From positions 124,001-188,000 of the forward strand of contig NZ_QHLL01000002.1 in NCBI RefSeq assembly GCF_006864535.1: a stretch of DNA of 64,000 nucleotides. Reading direction: 5' to 3'. The position numbers and the translations under genes are program-made. The notes beneath the pieces are model-generated. The model saw nothing but the letters and a program-made list of their open reading frames with translations. It did not search any database and was not told the origin of the DNA. Positions 24,172 through 33,261 of the stretch are shown one piece after another. This stretch comes from Campylobacter sp. MIT 12-8780. GTDB lineage: Bacteria > Campylobacterota > Campylobacteria > Campylobacterales > Campylobacteraceae. Numbering within the stretch: the stretch's first letter is position 1; each line of letters opens with the position of its first letter.

Positions 24172-24269
24172 ACCCAAATGCAATTATATTCAATTCTAGC
24201 TTAAACTTAAGCATTGTCTTACTCATCTTAGAACATTGGTATTTCAACTCTTGTTTTGCAAAAACTAAG

Positions 24270-24278
24270 ATTATAGCA
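24270..24278 (-). promoter_or_regulatory. Extended -10 promoter of the toxin mRNA
   Basis: TGCTATAAT on the minus strand. The predicted transcript starts near 24264 with a small 5'-terminal hairpin (GTTTT-TGC-AAAAC). Confidence 0.6.
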
Positions 24279-24296
24279 CAAAGTTTTTGTCTTATT

Positions 24297-25448
24297 TTAA
24301 TGACTTCTAAGCCTTACACTACTTGGCAGATTGACTATCCTTGAAATGAGTTTGATTGTGTTTTTAAGCTCGTCTTTTTGGCAGTTTTTATACATTTTAA
24401 GGCTATGTAAGCCCTGCCAAGCTGGACGTAGATAAATTTTTTCTTTGTGAGCTTCTTCTATAAAGGCTGTTCTTGTGTGTTCATCTTTGGCGATGAGAGT
24501 ATTAAGCCAAAAATTGCTTTTTTCATCTTTGCTTTCATCAACAAAAACAAAGCTTTTATTGTCCTTAAAAAAGGCTTTATACTGCTTGGCTAGCTTTCTT
24601 TTATCTTCCACAAAGTCATCAAGTTTTTCAAGCTGGGCTAAAAGCAAGGCTGCGTTTATGTTGCAAAGGCGGTAATTATAGCCTATTTCATCGTGTTTAT
24701 ACTCATAAGCATGAGGGATTTTAGCGGTGGTGCTTAGATGTCTTGCTTTTAAGGCTAGTTTTTCATCATCGCTTAAAAGCACGCCTCCACAACCTCCTGT
24801 GATGATTTTGTTACCATTAAAGCTATAAATTCCAGCTCTAGCAAAGGTGCCTAAGGCTTTGTTTTTGTAAAGCGAGCCTACAGCTTCAGCTGCATCTTCT
24901 ATCAAAGTGATGTGAAAATCATCACAAATTTGCTTTAGCTCAGTTATCTTTGCACTCAAGCCAAAGCTATGCATGATTATACAAGCTTTTATGCGTTTTT
25001 TGGTATTTTTGTTAAAACATTTTTTATCTTTGATCAAGGTATTTTGTTCTAAAAATGTCTTTAAAGCCTTAGGGCTTAGGCTTAAAGTCTTTTCATCTAT
25101 ATCTATAAAAATAGGCTTTGCTCCTGTGTAAGCTATGGCATTTGCAGTGGCTACAAAGCTTAGGCTTTGAGTGATAACCTCGTGATTTGCTTTTACTCCA
25201 CTTGCTAAAAGGGCTATATGAAGCGCAGAAGTGCCGCTATTCATAGCTACAACGAATTTGCTTTTTGTATGTTGAGCCATAGCTTGCTCGAATTTAAGCA
25301 CAAACTCACCAACACTTGAGACAAAGCCACTTTTTAAGCATTCATTCAAATAATCTTGCTCATTGCCTATAAATTTTGGCTCATGTAAAGGAATTTGCTT
25401 CTTAGGTGCAAAAAGGCTTTTAATAAAGCTAAGCTCAGCCTTAAACAT
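24297..25448 (-). CDS. legC: Legionaminic acid pathway aminotransferase
   Basis: A PLP-dependent DegT/DnrJ/EryC1-family transaminase of 383 residues that installs the 4-amino group on the 4-keto sugar made by LegB. The N-terminus has IPLHEPKFIGNEQDYL, then NSGTSALHIALLASGV near 68-83, LIEDAAEAVGSLYKNK near 185, and YSFNGNKIITGGCGG near 209 with the PLP lysine. The start overlaps the legB stop by 8 bases, so the two are coupled as in C. jejuni Cj1319/Cj1320. It differs from PseC (43678) in lacking the FHPVKPITT block. Confidence 0.88.
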   Translation of the reverse strand: MFKAELSFIKSLFAPKKQIPLHEPKFIGNEQDYLNECLKSGFVSSVGEFVLKFEQAMAQHTKSKFVVAMNSGTSALHIALLASGVKANHEVITQSLSFVATANAIAYTGAKPIFIDIDEKTLSLSPKALKTFLEQNTLIKDKKCFNKNTKKRIKACIIMHSFGLSAKITELKQICDDFHITLIEDAAEAVGSLYKNKALGTFARAGIYSFNGNKIITGGCGGVLLSDDEKLALKARHLSTTAKIPHAYEYKHDEIGYNYRLCNINAALLLAQLEKLDDFVEDKRKLAKQYKAFFKDNKSFVFVDESKDEKSNFWLNTLIAKDEHTRTAFIEEAHKEKIYLRPAWQGLHSLKMYKNCQKDELKNTIKLISRIVNLPSSVRLRSH

Positions 25449-26415
25449 TGTAAATTCCAGCCTTATAAAGTTTTAAATTTTCTTCTTTTTCAAACCATGC
25501 TAGCGTTTGTTTTAAGCCCTCTTTAAGATCAAATCTACTCTTCCAAGAGCTTGCTTTTTGAAGTTTTGAGCTATCACTTATGAGTCTAAAAACCTCGCTA
25601 TTTTTAGGACGCAATCTTTGTGTATCTTGAGTAATCTTAAGCCTTGTGCCTAAAAGCTCTTGTATAGTATCAAGCACTTCTTGCATAGAGTGTTCAACTC
25701 CGCTTCCTATGTTAAATACCTCTCCAAAGCTTGAAAGCTCAAGCAAGCTTGCAAAACCCTCGCAAGTATCAAGCACAAAATTTAAATCCCTTGTTGGACT
25801 TAAATCCCCAAGTTTAAGCTCTTTCGCCCCACTTAAAATTTGAATGATAATGCTAGGGATAATAGCCCTTGCACTTTGTCTAGGTCCATAAGCATTAAAA
25901 GGACGTGCGATGATAATAGGCATTTCATAAGTATTATAATAACTTAGCGCTAACATATCAGCTGCGATTTTACTTGCTGAATAAGGGCTTTGAGGTTGTA
26001 AAGGGTGCTTTTCATCTATGGGGCTGTAAAGGGCTGTGCCATAAACCTCACTTGTTGAGGTGTGTATAAAATGCCCCACCTTAGCCTTTTTGGCTGCTTC
26101 AAGCATATTAAGCGTGCCTATGATGTTTGTATCTACATAGGATTTTGGGGCTTCATAAGAATAAGGAATGGCAATTAAAGCCCCAAGATGAAACACAGCG
26201 TCCATATCCGCAGTGATCTTTTCACAAAAAAAGCTATCTCTTAAATCCCCACTAATGATCTCAAGCTCATCTTTACAAGGCAAATGCTCCAAATGCCCCC
26301 AAAAATTAAAAGAATTATACTGGCTTAAAGCCCTGATCTTATGCCCTTTAGCGTGCAAGCATTCACATAAATGAGAGCCTATAAAGCCATCAGCTCCGGT
26401 GATGAGAATTTTCAT
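25441..26415 (-). CDS. legB: NAD-dependent 4,6-dehydratase of the legionaminic acid pathway
   Basis: An extended SDR dehydratase of 324 residues that converts the nucleotide-GlcNAc (GDP-linked in C. jejuni) to the 4-keto-6-deoxy sugar. ILITGADGFIGSHLCECL at the N-terminus is the NAD-binding motif. HTSTSEVYGTAL near 120-131 supplies Thr-Ser-Glu, and YSASKIAADM near 147 supplies the catalytic Tyr-x-x-x-Lys. PTRDLNFVLDTCEGF marks the sugar-binding part. RBS AAGGA precedes the ATG. It lies only 11 bases after the VWA lipoprotein gene, so the two may be co-transcribed. Confidence 0.88.
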   Translation of the reverse strand: MKILITGADGFIGSHLCECLHAKGHKIRALSQYNSFNFWGHLEHLPCKDELEIISGDLRDSFFCEKITADMDAVFHLGALIAIPYSYEAPKSYVDTNIIGTLNMLEAAKKAKVGHFIHTSTSEVYGTALYSPIDEKHPLQPQSPYSASKIAADMLALSYYNTYEMPIIIARPFNAYGPRQSARAIIPSIIIQILSGAKELKLGDLSPTRDLNFVLDTCEGFASLLELSSFGEVFNIGSGVEHSMQEVLDTIQELLGTRLKITQDTQRLRPKNSEVFRLISDSSKLQKASSWKSRFDLKEGLKQTLAWFEKEENLKLYKAGIYNV

Positions 26416-26426
26416 TTTTGTCCTTA

Positions 26427-28088
26427 TTATGATTTGTTATTTAGGCTTTTAAGGCGACTTGCTTTTGATACAAGCCCTATAAATTCTTTTTTATAGACAT
26501 CATTACTGACTTCTTTATCATTTAGTATCTCTAAAATCATATCAAAGCTTGCACTGCCTTTGTATTTTGAATCCTGCAAAATCATCGCAAAAGCTGCCAC
26601 TGCAGCAGCAAAACGCGTATTTACATCGCCTTTTGGATCATAATCTTTATCGCTAAGAGCTTTTTCGATGAGTTTTGATTTTTCTTTGCTGTGTGCTTGA
26701 TTGAGCGGTTCTTTATAGCGAATTTTGATATTAAGCCATTCTTCTTTGAATTTTTCATTTGCCACTTGAGAGCTGTATTTTAAAGGATCGATGATGGGCT
26801 TTGCGTTTGAAGCTTTGTTTTTATTTTGTAAGCTATCAGCTGGGATAAGTTCATAAAGAGCTGTAACGCTGTGTCCTAAGCCCATTTCAGCAGCGTCTTT
26901 TTCATCATCATTAAAATCCTCATTATTAAGTTTTCGTTTTTCATAGCCTATGAGCCTGTAAGCAGCCACTTTGCTTGGGTTAAATTCAACTTGAATTTTT
27001 ACATCTTTTGCGATAGTGATTAAGCTTGCGCCTATCCTATCAACGAGCAATCTTTTTGCTTCAAGTTCATCATCGATATAGCCGTAATTTCCATTGCCAT
27101 TATCAGCAAGTTTTACGAGCAAAGAGTCTTTGAAATTTCCCATTCCAAAACCAAATACACTAAAATACACCCCGCTTTTTGCTTTTTGTTGTATGAATTT
27201 TAAAAGCTCATCTTGACTTGTCATGCCTACATTAAAATCCCCATCACTTGCGAGTATTATGCGGTTTATTCCGCCTTTGATAAAATGCTTTTGTGCGAGT
27301 TCATAAGCTTTTTCAAGCCCATCACCGCCATTAGTTGATCCACTTGCATATAAAGAGGCAATTGCTTGTCTGATTTTAGCTTTATCAGAGCTTGCTTCAA
27401 GCACCACCTTTGTGCCAGAAGCATAAGTAACTATGCTGATTTTATCTTTTCTATTAAGTTTTTGAAGCAACATTGTTAAAGATTTTTTAACCAAAGGCAA
27501 TCTATTCTCACCATCCATTGAGCCTGAAACATCGATTAAAAAGATAAAATGTGAGCTAGGACGTTTATCCCAATCAAACTCCTTAGCCTTAATGCCTATA
27601 CGTAAAAGTTTGTGTTCTTTGTTCCAAAAAGTATCACTAAGCTGAGCATCTATAGCTACAGCTTCATTTTGTGGAGCAGGATAAGAATACTCAAAAAAAT
27701 TCAACAGCTCTTCAGTTCTTATCATACCAGCACTTGGTAGCCTTGAGTTTTCGATAAAAGATTTAACAAGGGTATAAGAAGCACTATCTACATCAGCGCT
27801 AAAGGTTGATAAGGGCGAAGTTGAGCTTTGAATAAAGACATTTTCATTTATATGATCGAAAGAATTCGTGTTAAACTCAGCTTCAGCTTGCCCAGAAAGC
27901 TCACTTACGCTTCCTATGTTAGAAACGCTAGAATTTATCCGTCGTTCTTCCATAGAATCATAACTAGGCGTTGAATAATACATCTCATTGTAATTAGTAG
28001 TAGAATTAGGGCTGTAATTATTTCCACAAGCGATAAATTGCACCGACACAAAACTTAAAGCTAAGTAAAAAAAGATTTGTTTTAGCAT
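26427..28088 (-). CDS. VWA-domain lipoprotein, YfbK-like
   Basis: A 553-residue protein with a lipoprotein signal (MLKQIFFYLALSFVSVQFIAC, Cys21 as lipid site). The N-terminal VWA-associated segment includes STFSADVDSASYTLVKSFI near 96. A von Willebrand A domain starts near 183 with a MIDAS motif DVSGSMDG (186-193), followed by SGSTNGGDGL and SDGDFNVGMT. A YfbK-type C-terminal region ends in SKASRLKSLN. The ATG at 28088 is preferred over one 36 bases upstream because AAGGAG lies just before it. It has no evident role in sugar synthesis and looks inserted between the maf genes and legB. Confidence 0.82.
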   Translation of the reverse strand: MLKQIFFYLALSFVSVQFIACGNNYSPNSTTNYNEMYYSTPSYDSMEERRINSSVSNIGSVSELSGQAEAEFNTNSFDHINENVFIQSSTSPLSTFSADVDSASYTLVKSFIENSRLPSAGMIRTEELLNFFEYSYPAPQNEAVAIDAQLSDTFWNKEHKLLRIGIKAKEFDWDKRPSSHFIFLIDVSGSMDGENRLPLVKKSLTMLLQKLNRKDKISIVTYASGTKVVLEASSDKAKIRQAIASLYASGSTNGGDGLEKAYELAQKHFIKGGINRIILASDGDFNVGMTSQDELLKFIQQKAKSGVYFSVFGFGMGNFKDSLLVKLADNGNGNYGYIDDELEAKRLLVDRIGASLITIAKDVKIQVEFNPSKVAAYRLIGYEKRKLNNEDFNDDEKDAAEMGLGHSVTALYELIPADSLQNKNKASNAKPIIDPLKYSSQVANEKFKEEWLNIKIRYKEPLNQAHSKEKSKLIEKALSDKDYDPKGDVNTRFAAAVAAFAMILQDSKYKGSASFDMILEILNDKEVSNDVYKKEFIGLVSKASRLKSLNNKS

Positions 28089-28161
28089 AGCTAATCTCCT
28101 TAATTTTTGCGGATATCGTATCAAAATCTTTCTTAGCTTAAACTTATTTTATGTTTTAATT

Positions 28162-28222
28162 TTTTACTCAAAATCTTGCCTGCTTAAAGCACTGGCAAAA
28201 CTTATATCTTTTAAGGCTTTTT
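28162..28222 (-). pseudogene. Duplicated 3' end of pseI
   Basis: A 61-base segment matches 32166-32226, the end of pseI, with one mismatch that I can see. It encodes the same C-terminus, ...ISFASALSRQDFE and stop. It starts 6 bases after the stop of the adjacent maf gene and has no upstream pseI sequence. Confidence 0.9.
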
Positions 28223-28228
28223 AGCCTG

Positions 28229-30185
28229 CTAGCATAGTAAAGTTTTACTTAGCTTTTTAAGGTATTTTTCAAAGCCTTTTTTTAAAAGCTCATTTTCTAA
28301 GGGTAAAAGGGCTTGTTTTAAGCCTTGAGCTTGAATTTTAAGATGAGTTGTGATGAGTCTAAAAAGCTCTAAATGACTTTGAATGCAAAGTGTGTATTTT
28401 TCTAAGACTTGCTGTTTGTTTTGAGGCATGAGCACAAAAAGTTGGGCGAAATTAAGTTCAAATTGTATAAGTGTAGGATTTAAAATGCTTAGCTCACCTT
28501 TGGTGTTTGAGCTTTGAATTTCATTTTTGCAATTTTGCATTTGAGTAATGAGATGGATTAAAGCTTGTTCATCAAATGCTTTTAAACTCGCTTGAGCTTC
28601 TTTTTCAAAGCTTTCTTGCTTAAGCTTTATATTTTGCAAGGTTTGAGTAAGCAGTTTTATGTTATTTATGATTTTTGCATAGCTTTTGAGTAAAAGCTCA
28701 TCTTGTCTTTTAGGGCTTAAAAGATGCAGTTTAAAACAAGGCTTTGAAAGCTCTTGTTTTAAAAGATTTTCACAACAGTTTTTAAAGGGTAATTCTAGGC
28801 AATTTTCTATCCTTGCTCCGCCTTCAGTGGCGTTATAGATATTGACATGAAAATGTTCTTTGGCGATTAAAAAATCCTTTTCAAATAAGCTTTTAAACAT
28901 AAGCCACACAAGATGACTTTGCACTTGCTTTTGTCCCCCATAAGCTAGGGTTGGAATTTTTGCATACATAGCACTTTCATAATCAGCCTTATGTTTATAC
29001 TCTTTGGGGTGAGAATTTCCCTTTTCATCAAAGGCTAAGTCTTGTCCTATAAAGATGATATTTTTAAAACCTAAAACACAAGCTAGACAAAAGTTCATAT
29101 GAGCCACATTTTGTCCCATACTCAAATATCCAAAATCATCAAGCCTAAGATTTTTTATAAACGCATCATCATTTGGACAAACAAGCATGAATTTTCTTTT
29201 GTTTTTTTGTAAGTATTTTATGGCATTTGGGTGAATTAGGGCTTTTAAAATAAAGATGATATTGTGATCAAATTCTTTAAAATCGTTATTGAAAAATTCA
29301 GCTGTAAAATCAGTCCTTTCAAGCATGCTGACAAAATCTGGCTTAATGCCTTGTTGTGCAAGCATGCTATAAGCTGAATCAGCTACAAAAATGCAGGCTT
29401 TGTTTTGATAGCTTTTTAAAAGGCTAAGTTGTTTGCTTAGACTTGGACCTGATGAGACTATGATGGCTGTTTGCTCATTTTTAAGGCTTTGAGCCTCAAG
29501 GGATTTATAAGTGTGATTATAAAGCAGTGCAGGGATATTTTGCACAAATTGACTTAAGCCTTGCATGACATCAAGAGCATCATTGCCCTTTGAAGTAATA
29601 GCACTTTTAAAACCTTCAACCAAGCCTTGATTTACCGCTAAAAGCCCTTGTTCATCATTAAGATAATACTGGCTTAAGGCTTGTAAAAAATAAATTTTTG
29701 CGAAAATAAAGCAAGAAGGGGAATTACAAATTTCAAAAAAAGAAGCTTGATTGAGTATATCGCTCAAGATAACAAGCCTTTTACTTGCCAGTTCTTTTGA
29801 AAAATCAACATAATGAAAAATGCTATATAAAAGCTGAATTTCTTTTTCAAAGACTATGATTTTTTGGTGGTTTGGATTTTGTAAAAGGGCTTTAAAAACT
29901 ATGCCATTGCCAAAGCCGTAAAAATACAAAATGGGATAAAGAGCGTATTTTTGAGTATAAAGCCTAAGCATGGCTTGGGTTTCTTCTAGGGGATTTTTAT
30001 AGATTAAAAACTCATGCCCCCCCCCCCTTGCTTGTATCTTTAATGTTAATATCAAGGCTATCTTTGCCACATATGAGCTTAAACTCACTTTGTTTTATGG
30101 CCTGTAATTGCATTTTTAAAGCAGTGTAAAATCCATCATTTAAACTAGCTAAGTTTTTTTGAAAAAGTTCTTTGCTTGCTAACAT
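28229..30185 (-). CDS. Phase-variable Maf protein (frameshifted OFF in this read)
   Basis: A Maf paralogue that would be 651 residues. The ATG at 30185 starts MLASKELFQKNLASLND, and the frame reaches a G11 tract (30017-30027) after codon 52, where it shifts and stops within four codons. The remaining ~600 codons are intact in the next frame, with YFYGFGNGIVFKALLQN, VSSGPSLSKQLSLL, IGQDLAFDEKGNSHPKEY and GGARIENCLELPFKN. G10 would join the two parts. The N-terminal segment is nearly identical to that of the neighbouring maf at 30231. A duplicated pseI tail follows the stop. Confidence 0.87.
30017..30027 (-). repeat. Phase-variable G11 tract, maf (OFF)
   Basis: C11 on the plus strand. Ten Gs would place the upstream start in frame with the maf body. 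Confidence 0.95.
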
Positions 30186-30230
30186 TTTTTGCCTTTTTAT
30201 CTTTTTTTAAAATATTATATCCTTTTTTAA

Positions 30231-32136
30231 TCAAATTCTAAGATATTTTTTAAAGCCTCTTTGTAAAAGTGTGTTTTCAAGGGGTTTGATATTGCGTTTG
30301 AGGGCTTGTTCTTGAGCGTTGAGGTGGTGGATTAAAAGATTAAAAAATTCGCAATGTTCTTGTATCCATTGCAAGCTTTTTTCAAAGGCTTCTTGCTTGG
30401 TTTTGGAATTTTGAGTATAAATTTGGGCGAGTTTAAGCTCAAATTGCGTAAGTAAAGGCGTGCAAATTTCAAGCAAGTCTTTTTCTTGACTCCAAGCATC
30501 AATGATATGTTTTAATGCATCAATATCCTTGATAAGCTCTTGAGCCTTAGCTAAATCATTTTCATTATTTAAGTGCTTTAAGCCTTGCATTAAGCTTTTA
30601 AGTTTTAGGCTAAATAAGGCTTTATTTTGCTCGCAATGGCTTATGCTTTTTTTGGTTTTTGCATAGGCTTTAAGCATATTTTCATCGCTTTTATTTGGCT
30701 TTGGTGGTTTTAACTTGGCTAAAGGGGCTAGTTCTTGAGTGAAAAGCTCATCATAGCATTCTTTAAAAGGCTTTTCTATACAATTTTCTATCCTTACCCC
30801 ACCTTCAGTGGCATTATAAACCTTAAAAAAGGGCGGAATTTGACTTAAGAGCTGTTCTAGCACAGCCTTAAACATGAGCCACATTTCATGTGTTTTAACT
30901 AATTTATCGCCTCCATAAGCTAAAACTTCACTTTCTTCAAACATAGCACTTTCAAAATCAGCCTTATTTTGATACTCTTTAGGGTGAGAATTACCCTTTT
31001 CGTCAAAGGCTAAATCTTGTCCTATCAAGATAATATGCTCACAATATAAATTAAGAGCTATGTTAATACCCATATCAGCGACATTTGAGGCTAAAGATAT
31101 ATAAAAATAATCCTTAAAATTATAATACAAAGAAAAATGAGAATACCTTGGTATGAGTATATATGATCTTTTATTTCTTTCTAGGTATTTAATGGCATTT
31201 GGATGCACCAAAGAAGCCAGTATAAAGATAATGCCCTCATCAAATTCTTTAAAATCATTATTAAAAAATTCCGCCGTTAAAGCACTTCTTTCAAAACAAC
31301 ATACAAAATTTGGTTTTATTCCAGCTTGAGCTAGTATTGGATAAGCAGAATCAGCACAAAAAATAAGGGCTTTATTAAGGCTTTTTTTCAAAAGATCAAG
31401 CTGTTTGATAAGGCTTGGTCCAGTTGATACAATGATGGCGTTTTTACTTGTATTTTTAAAATGAGAAACAAAGCTTTTAAAATCAGTATGAGTAAGCATT
31501 TTATCAAGATTATACACAAAATGCTCAATGCCTTCTAAGGCATCTGTTGAGTCATTACCCCTTCTTAAAATAGCTTGTTTAAAGGCATAAAGTAGTTTTT
31601 GATTCAGTTCTAGCAGTTCTTGTTTAAAGCTTTCATAATAATCACTTATAGGTTCTAAAAAATAAATTCGAGCAAAATTAAAATAAGGCTTGCTCGCACA
31701 AAAGCTGATTAAAAAACTCATATCAAGTTCCTTAGGATCAAGTATGATAAGACGTTGTGAGCTAAGCTCAGCACTAAAATCTATGGCATGGAAAATGCTA
31801 TATAAAAGCTTTATCTTGCTTTCAAAAATGATGATTTTTTCTCGTTTTGCATTTTGCAAAAGCACCTTGTATAACAAGCCATTGCCAAAGCCATAAAAAT
31901 ATAACACAGGATATAAAAGATAAGTATCATTATAGAGTTTAAGCTTTTCATGAAGCTCGTTTAAGGCATTATGATAAAGATAAGCCCCCCCCCCCATCGC
32001 TTAAATCTTTAATGTTAATATCAAGACTATCTTTGCCATATATAAGCTTAAACTCACTTTGTTTTATGGCTTGTAATTTTGCTTTCAAAGGCTCATTACT
32101 TAAAGCATTGAGATTTTTTTCAAAAAATGTTGTCAT
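30231..32136 (-). CDS. Phase-variable Maf protein (frameshifted OFF in this read)
   Basis: A Maf paralogue of 634 residues when in frame. The ATG at 32136 (MTTFFEKNLNALSNEP) has AAGGAAAAATC before it. The frame enters a G11 tract (31985-31995) near codon 48 and stops soon after. The downstream part (30231 to the tract) is intact with YFYGFGNGLLYKVLLQN, VSTGPSLIKQLDLL, IGQDLAFDEKGNSHPKEY and GGVRIENCIEKPFKE. G10 restores it. It is 32 bases after pseI and shares the tract position, tract length and a near-identical 5' segment with the maf at 28229. Confidence 0.87.
31985..31995 (-). repeat. Phase-variable G11 tract, maf (OFF)
   Basis: C11 on the plus strand, at the same relative position as the tract at 30017-30027. 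Confidence 0.95.
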
Positions 32137-32167
32137 GATTTTTCCTTATTTATATAAATTTGTGATT

Positions 32168-33199
32168 TTACTCAAAATCTTGCCTGCTTAAAGCACTTGC
32201 AAAACTTATATCTTTTAAGGCTTTTTTTCCAAGTAAATTTTTAAGCTCTTTTGGGTGCAAACCAAAACTAGGACGCACACTTTTAACATTTTGCTTGCTA
32301 AAAATTTCGCCCTTTTTAATATCTTTGCTTGCATATAAACTTCTTGCAAAAGTTCTATTTTTTAAAGCCTTTTCATCAAGGGCTAAGCTCGCACTGCCTA
32401 GTGCCAGTTCAGCCTCTCTTACAGCCTCAACCAAGGCTTTAAACTCATGAAAATCTAAGCTAAAAGCACTATCTTCGCTTTCAATGCTTTTATCCAGCAC
32501 AAAATGTTTTTCAATAGCTCTTGCTCCAAGCGCTACACTTAAAACACTAGCCATTGAACCAAAGCTATGATCACTTAAGCCTACTTCAACGCCAAATTTT
32601 TCTTGTAAGCTTTTTATAGCATTTAAATTCATATCTTCTAAGCTTGCAGGATAAGATGAGGTGCATTTTAAAAGCATTAAATTCTCATTTTTACATGCTT
32701 TAAATATATCAACCACAGCTTTAATCTCAAGCTCATCAGCTATACCACAAGAAACAAAAGTAGGCTTTTGCTCTTTTGCGATAAGCTCAACAAAGGCTTC
32801 ATCAACGGCTTCAAAAGAAGCGATTTTATAAGCAGGAGGATCAAATCTTTTTAAAAAATTTACATCCTCTTTTGAAAAGGGGCTTGAAAAGCAGATCAAG
32901 CCCTCATTTTGAGCCGCTTCAAAGATAAGAGAATGCCACTCATAAGGCGTTTTTGCACTTTCATAAAGTTCATAAAGTCTTCTTTTGTCCCAAAGTCCGC
33001 CCTTGATGATGAAATCCTCTTTATCGCTGTTTAAAGTAAGGCTATCTGGGGTGTAGGTTTGAATTTTTATCGCATTTGCACCAGCTTCTTTAGCTGCCCT
33101 AACGCTTTTTAAAGCAAGTTCTAAAGAACCAGCATGATTAGCTGAAAGTTCAGCGATGATAAAGACTTGTTTTTGGGTATTAAAATTAGCAATTTGCAT
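32168..33199 (-). CDS. pseI: Pseudaminic acid synthase
   Basis: A NeuB-family synthase of 343 residues that condenses 2,4-diacetamido-2,4,6-trideoxy-L-altrose with PEP. It starts QIANFNTQKQVFIIAELSANHAGSLE; the SANHAGS form, instead of AGVNHNGD in LegI, marks the PseI type. It continues with KIQTYTPDSLTL, CFSSPF, YKIASFE, GLSDHSFG and a C-terminal SAF domain from about 285. A good -10 box lies 31 bases upstream and AAGGA precedes the ATG. It leads the pseI-maf-maf unit, and its last 61 bases are repeated at 28162. Confidence 0.92.
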   Translation of the reverse strand: MQIANFNTQKQVFIIAELSANHAGSLELALKSVRAAKEAGANAIKIQTYTPDSLTLNSDKEDFIIKGGLWDKRRLYELYESAKTPYEWHSLIFEAAQNEGLICFSSPFSKEDVNFLKRFDPPAYKIASFEAVDEAFVELIAKEQKPTFVSCGIADELEIKAVVDIFKACKNENLMLLKCTSSYPASLEDMNLNAIKSLQEKFGVEVGLSDHSFGSMASVLSVALGARAIEKHFVLDKSIESEDSAFSLDFHEFKALVEAVREAELALGSASLALDEKALKNRTFARSLYASKDIKKGEIFSKQNVKSVRPSFGLHPKELKNLLGKKALKDISFASALSRQDFE

Positions 33200-33229
33200 T
33201 GAAATATTCCTTAACTTTTTCTAGTTTTT

Positions 33230-33238
33230 ATTATAACA
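33230..33238 (-). promoter_or_regulatory. Extended -10 promoter of pseI
   Basis: TGTTATAAT on the minus strand, with a predicted transcript start about 24 bases before the pseI ATG. Confidence 0.6.
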
Positions 33239-33261
33239 AAAAATATTCTTGAATACATTGT

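Noticed and set aside
24162-24344. 60-codon plus-strand ORF over the toxin mRNA promoter region.
   Set aside because: It starts inside the shared palindrome, is antisense to the 5' UTR and legC end, and has no RBS.
28100-28140. CGATAT upstream of the VWA lipoprotein as a sigma-28 promoter.
   Set aside because: The possible -35 elements are at the wrong spacing (14 or 19 instead of 17 bases between reference positions).
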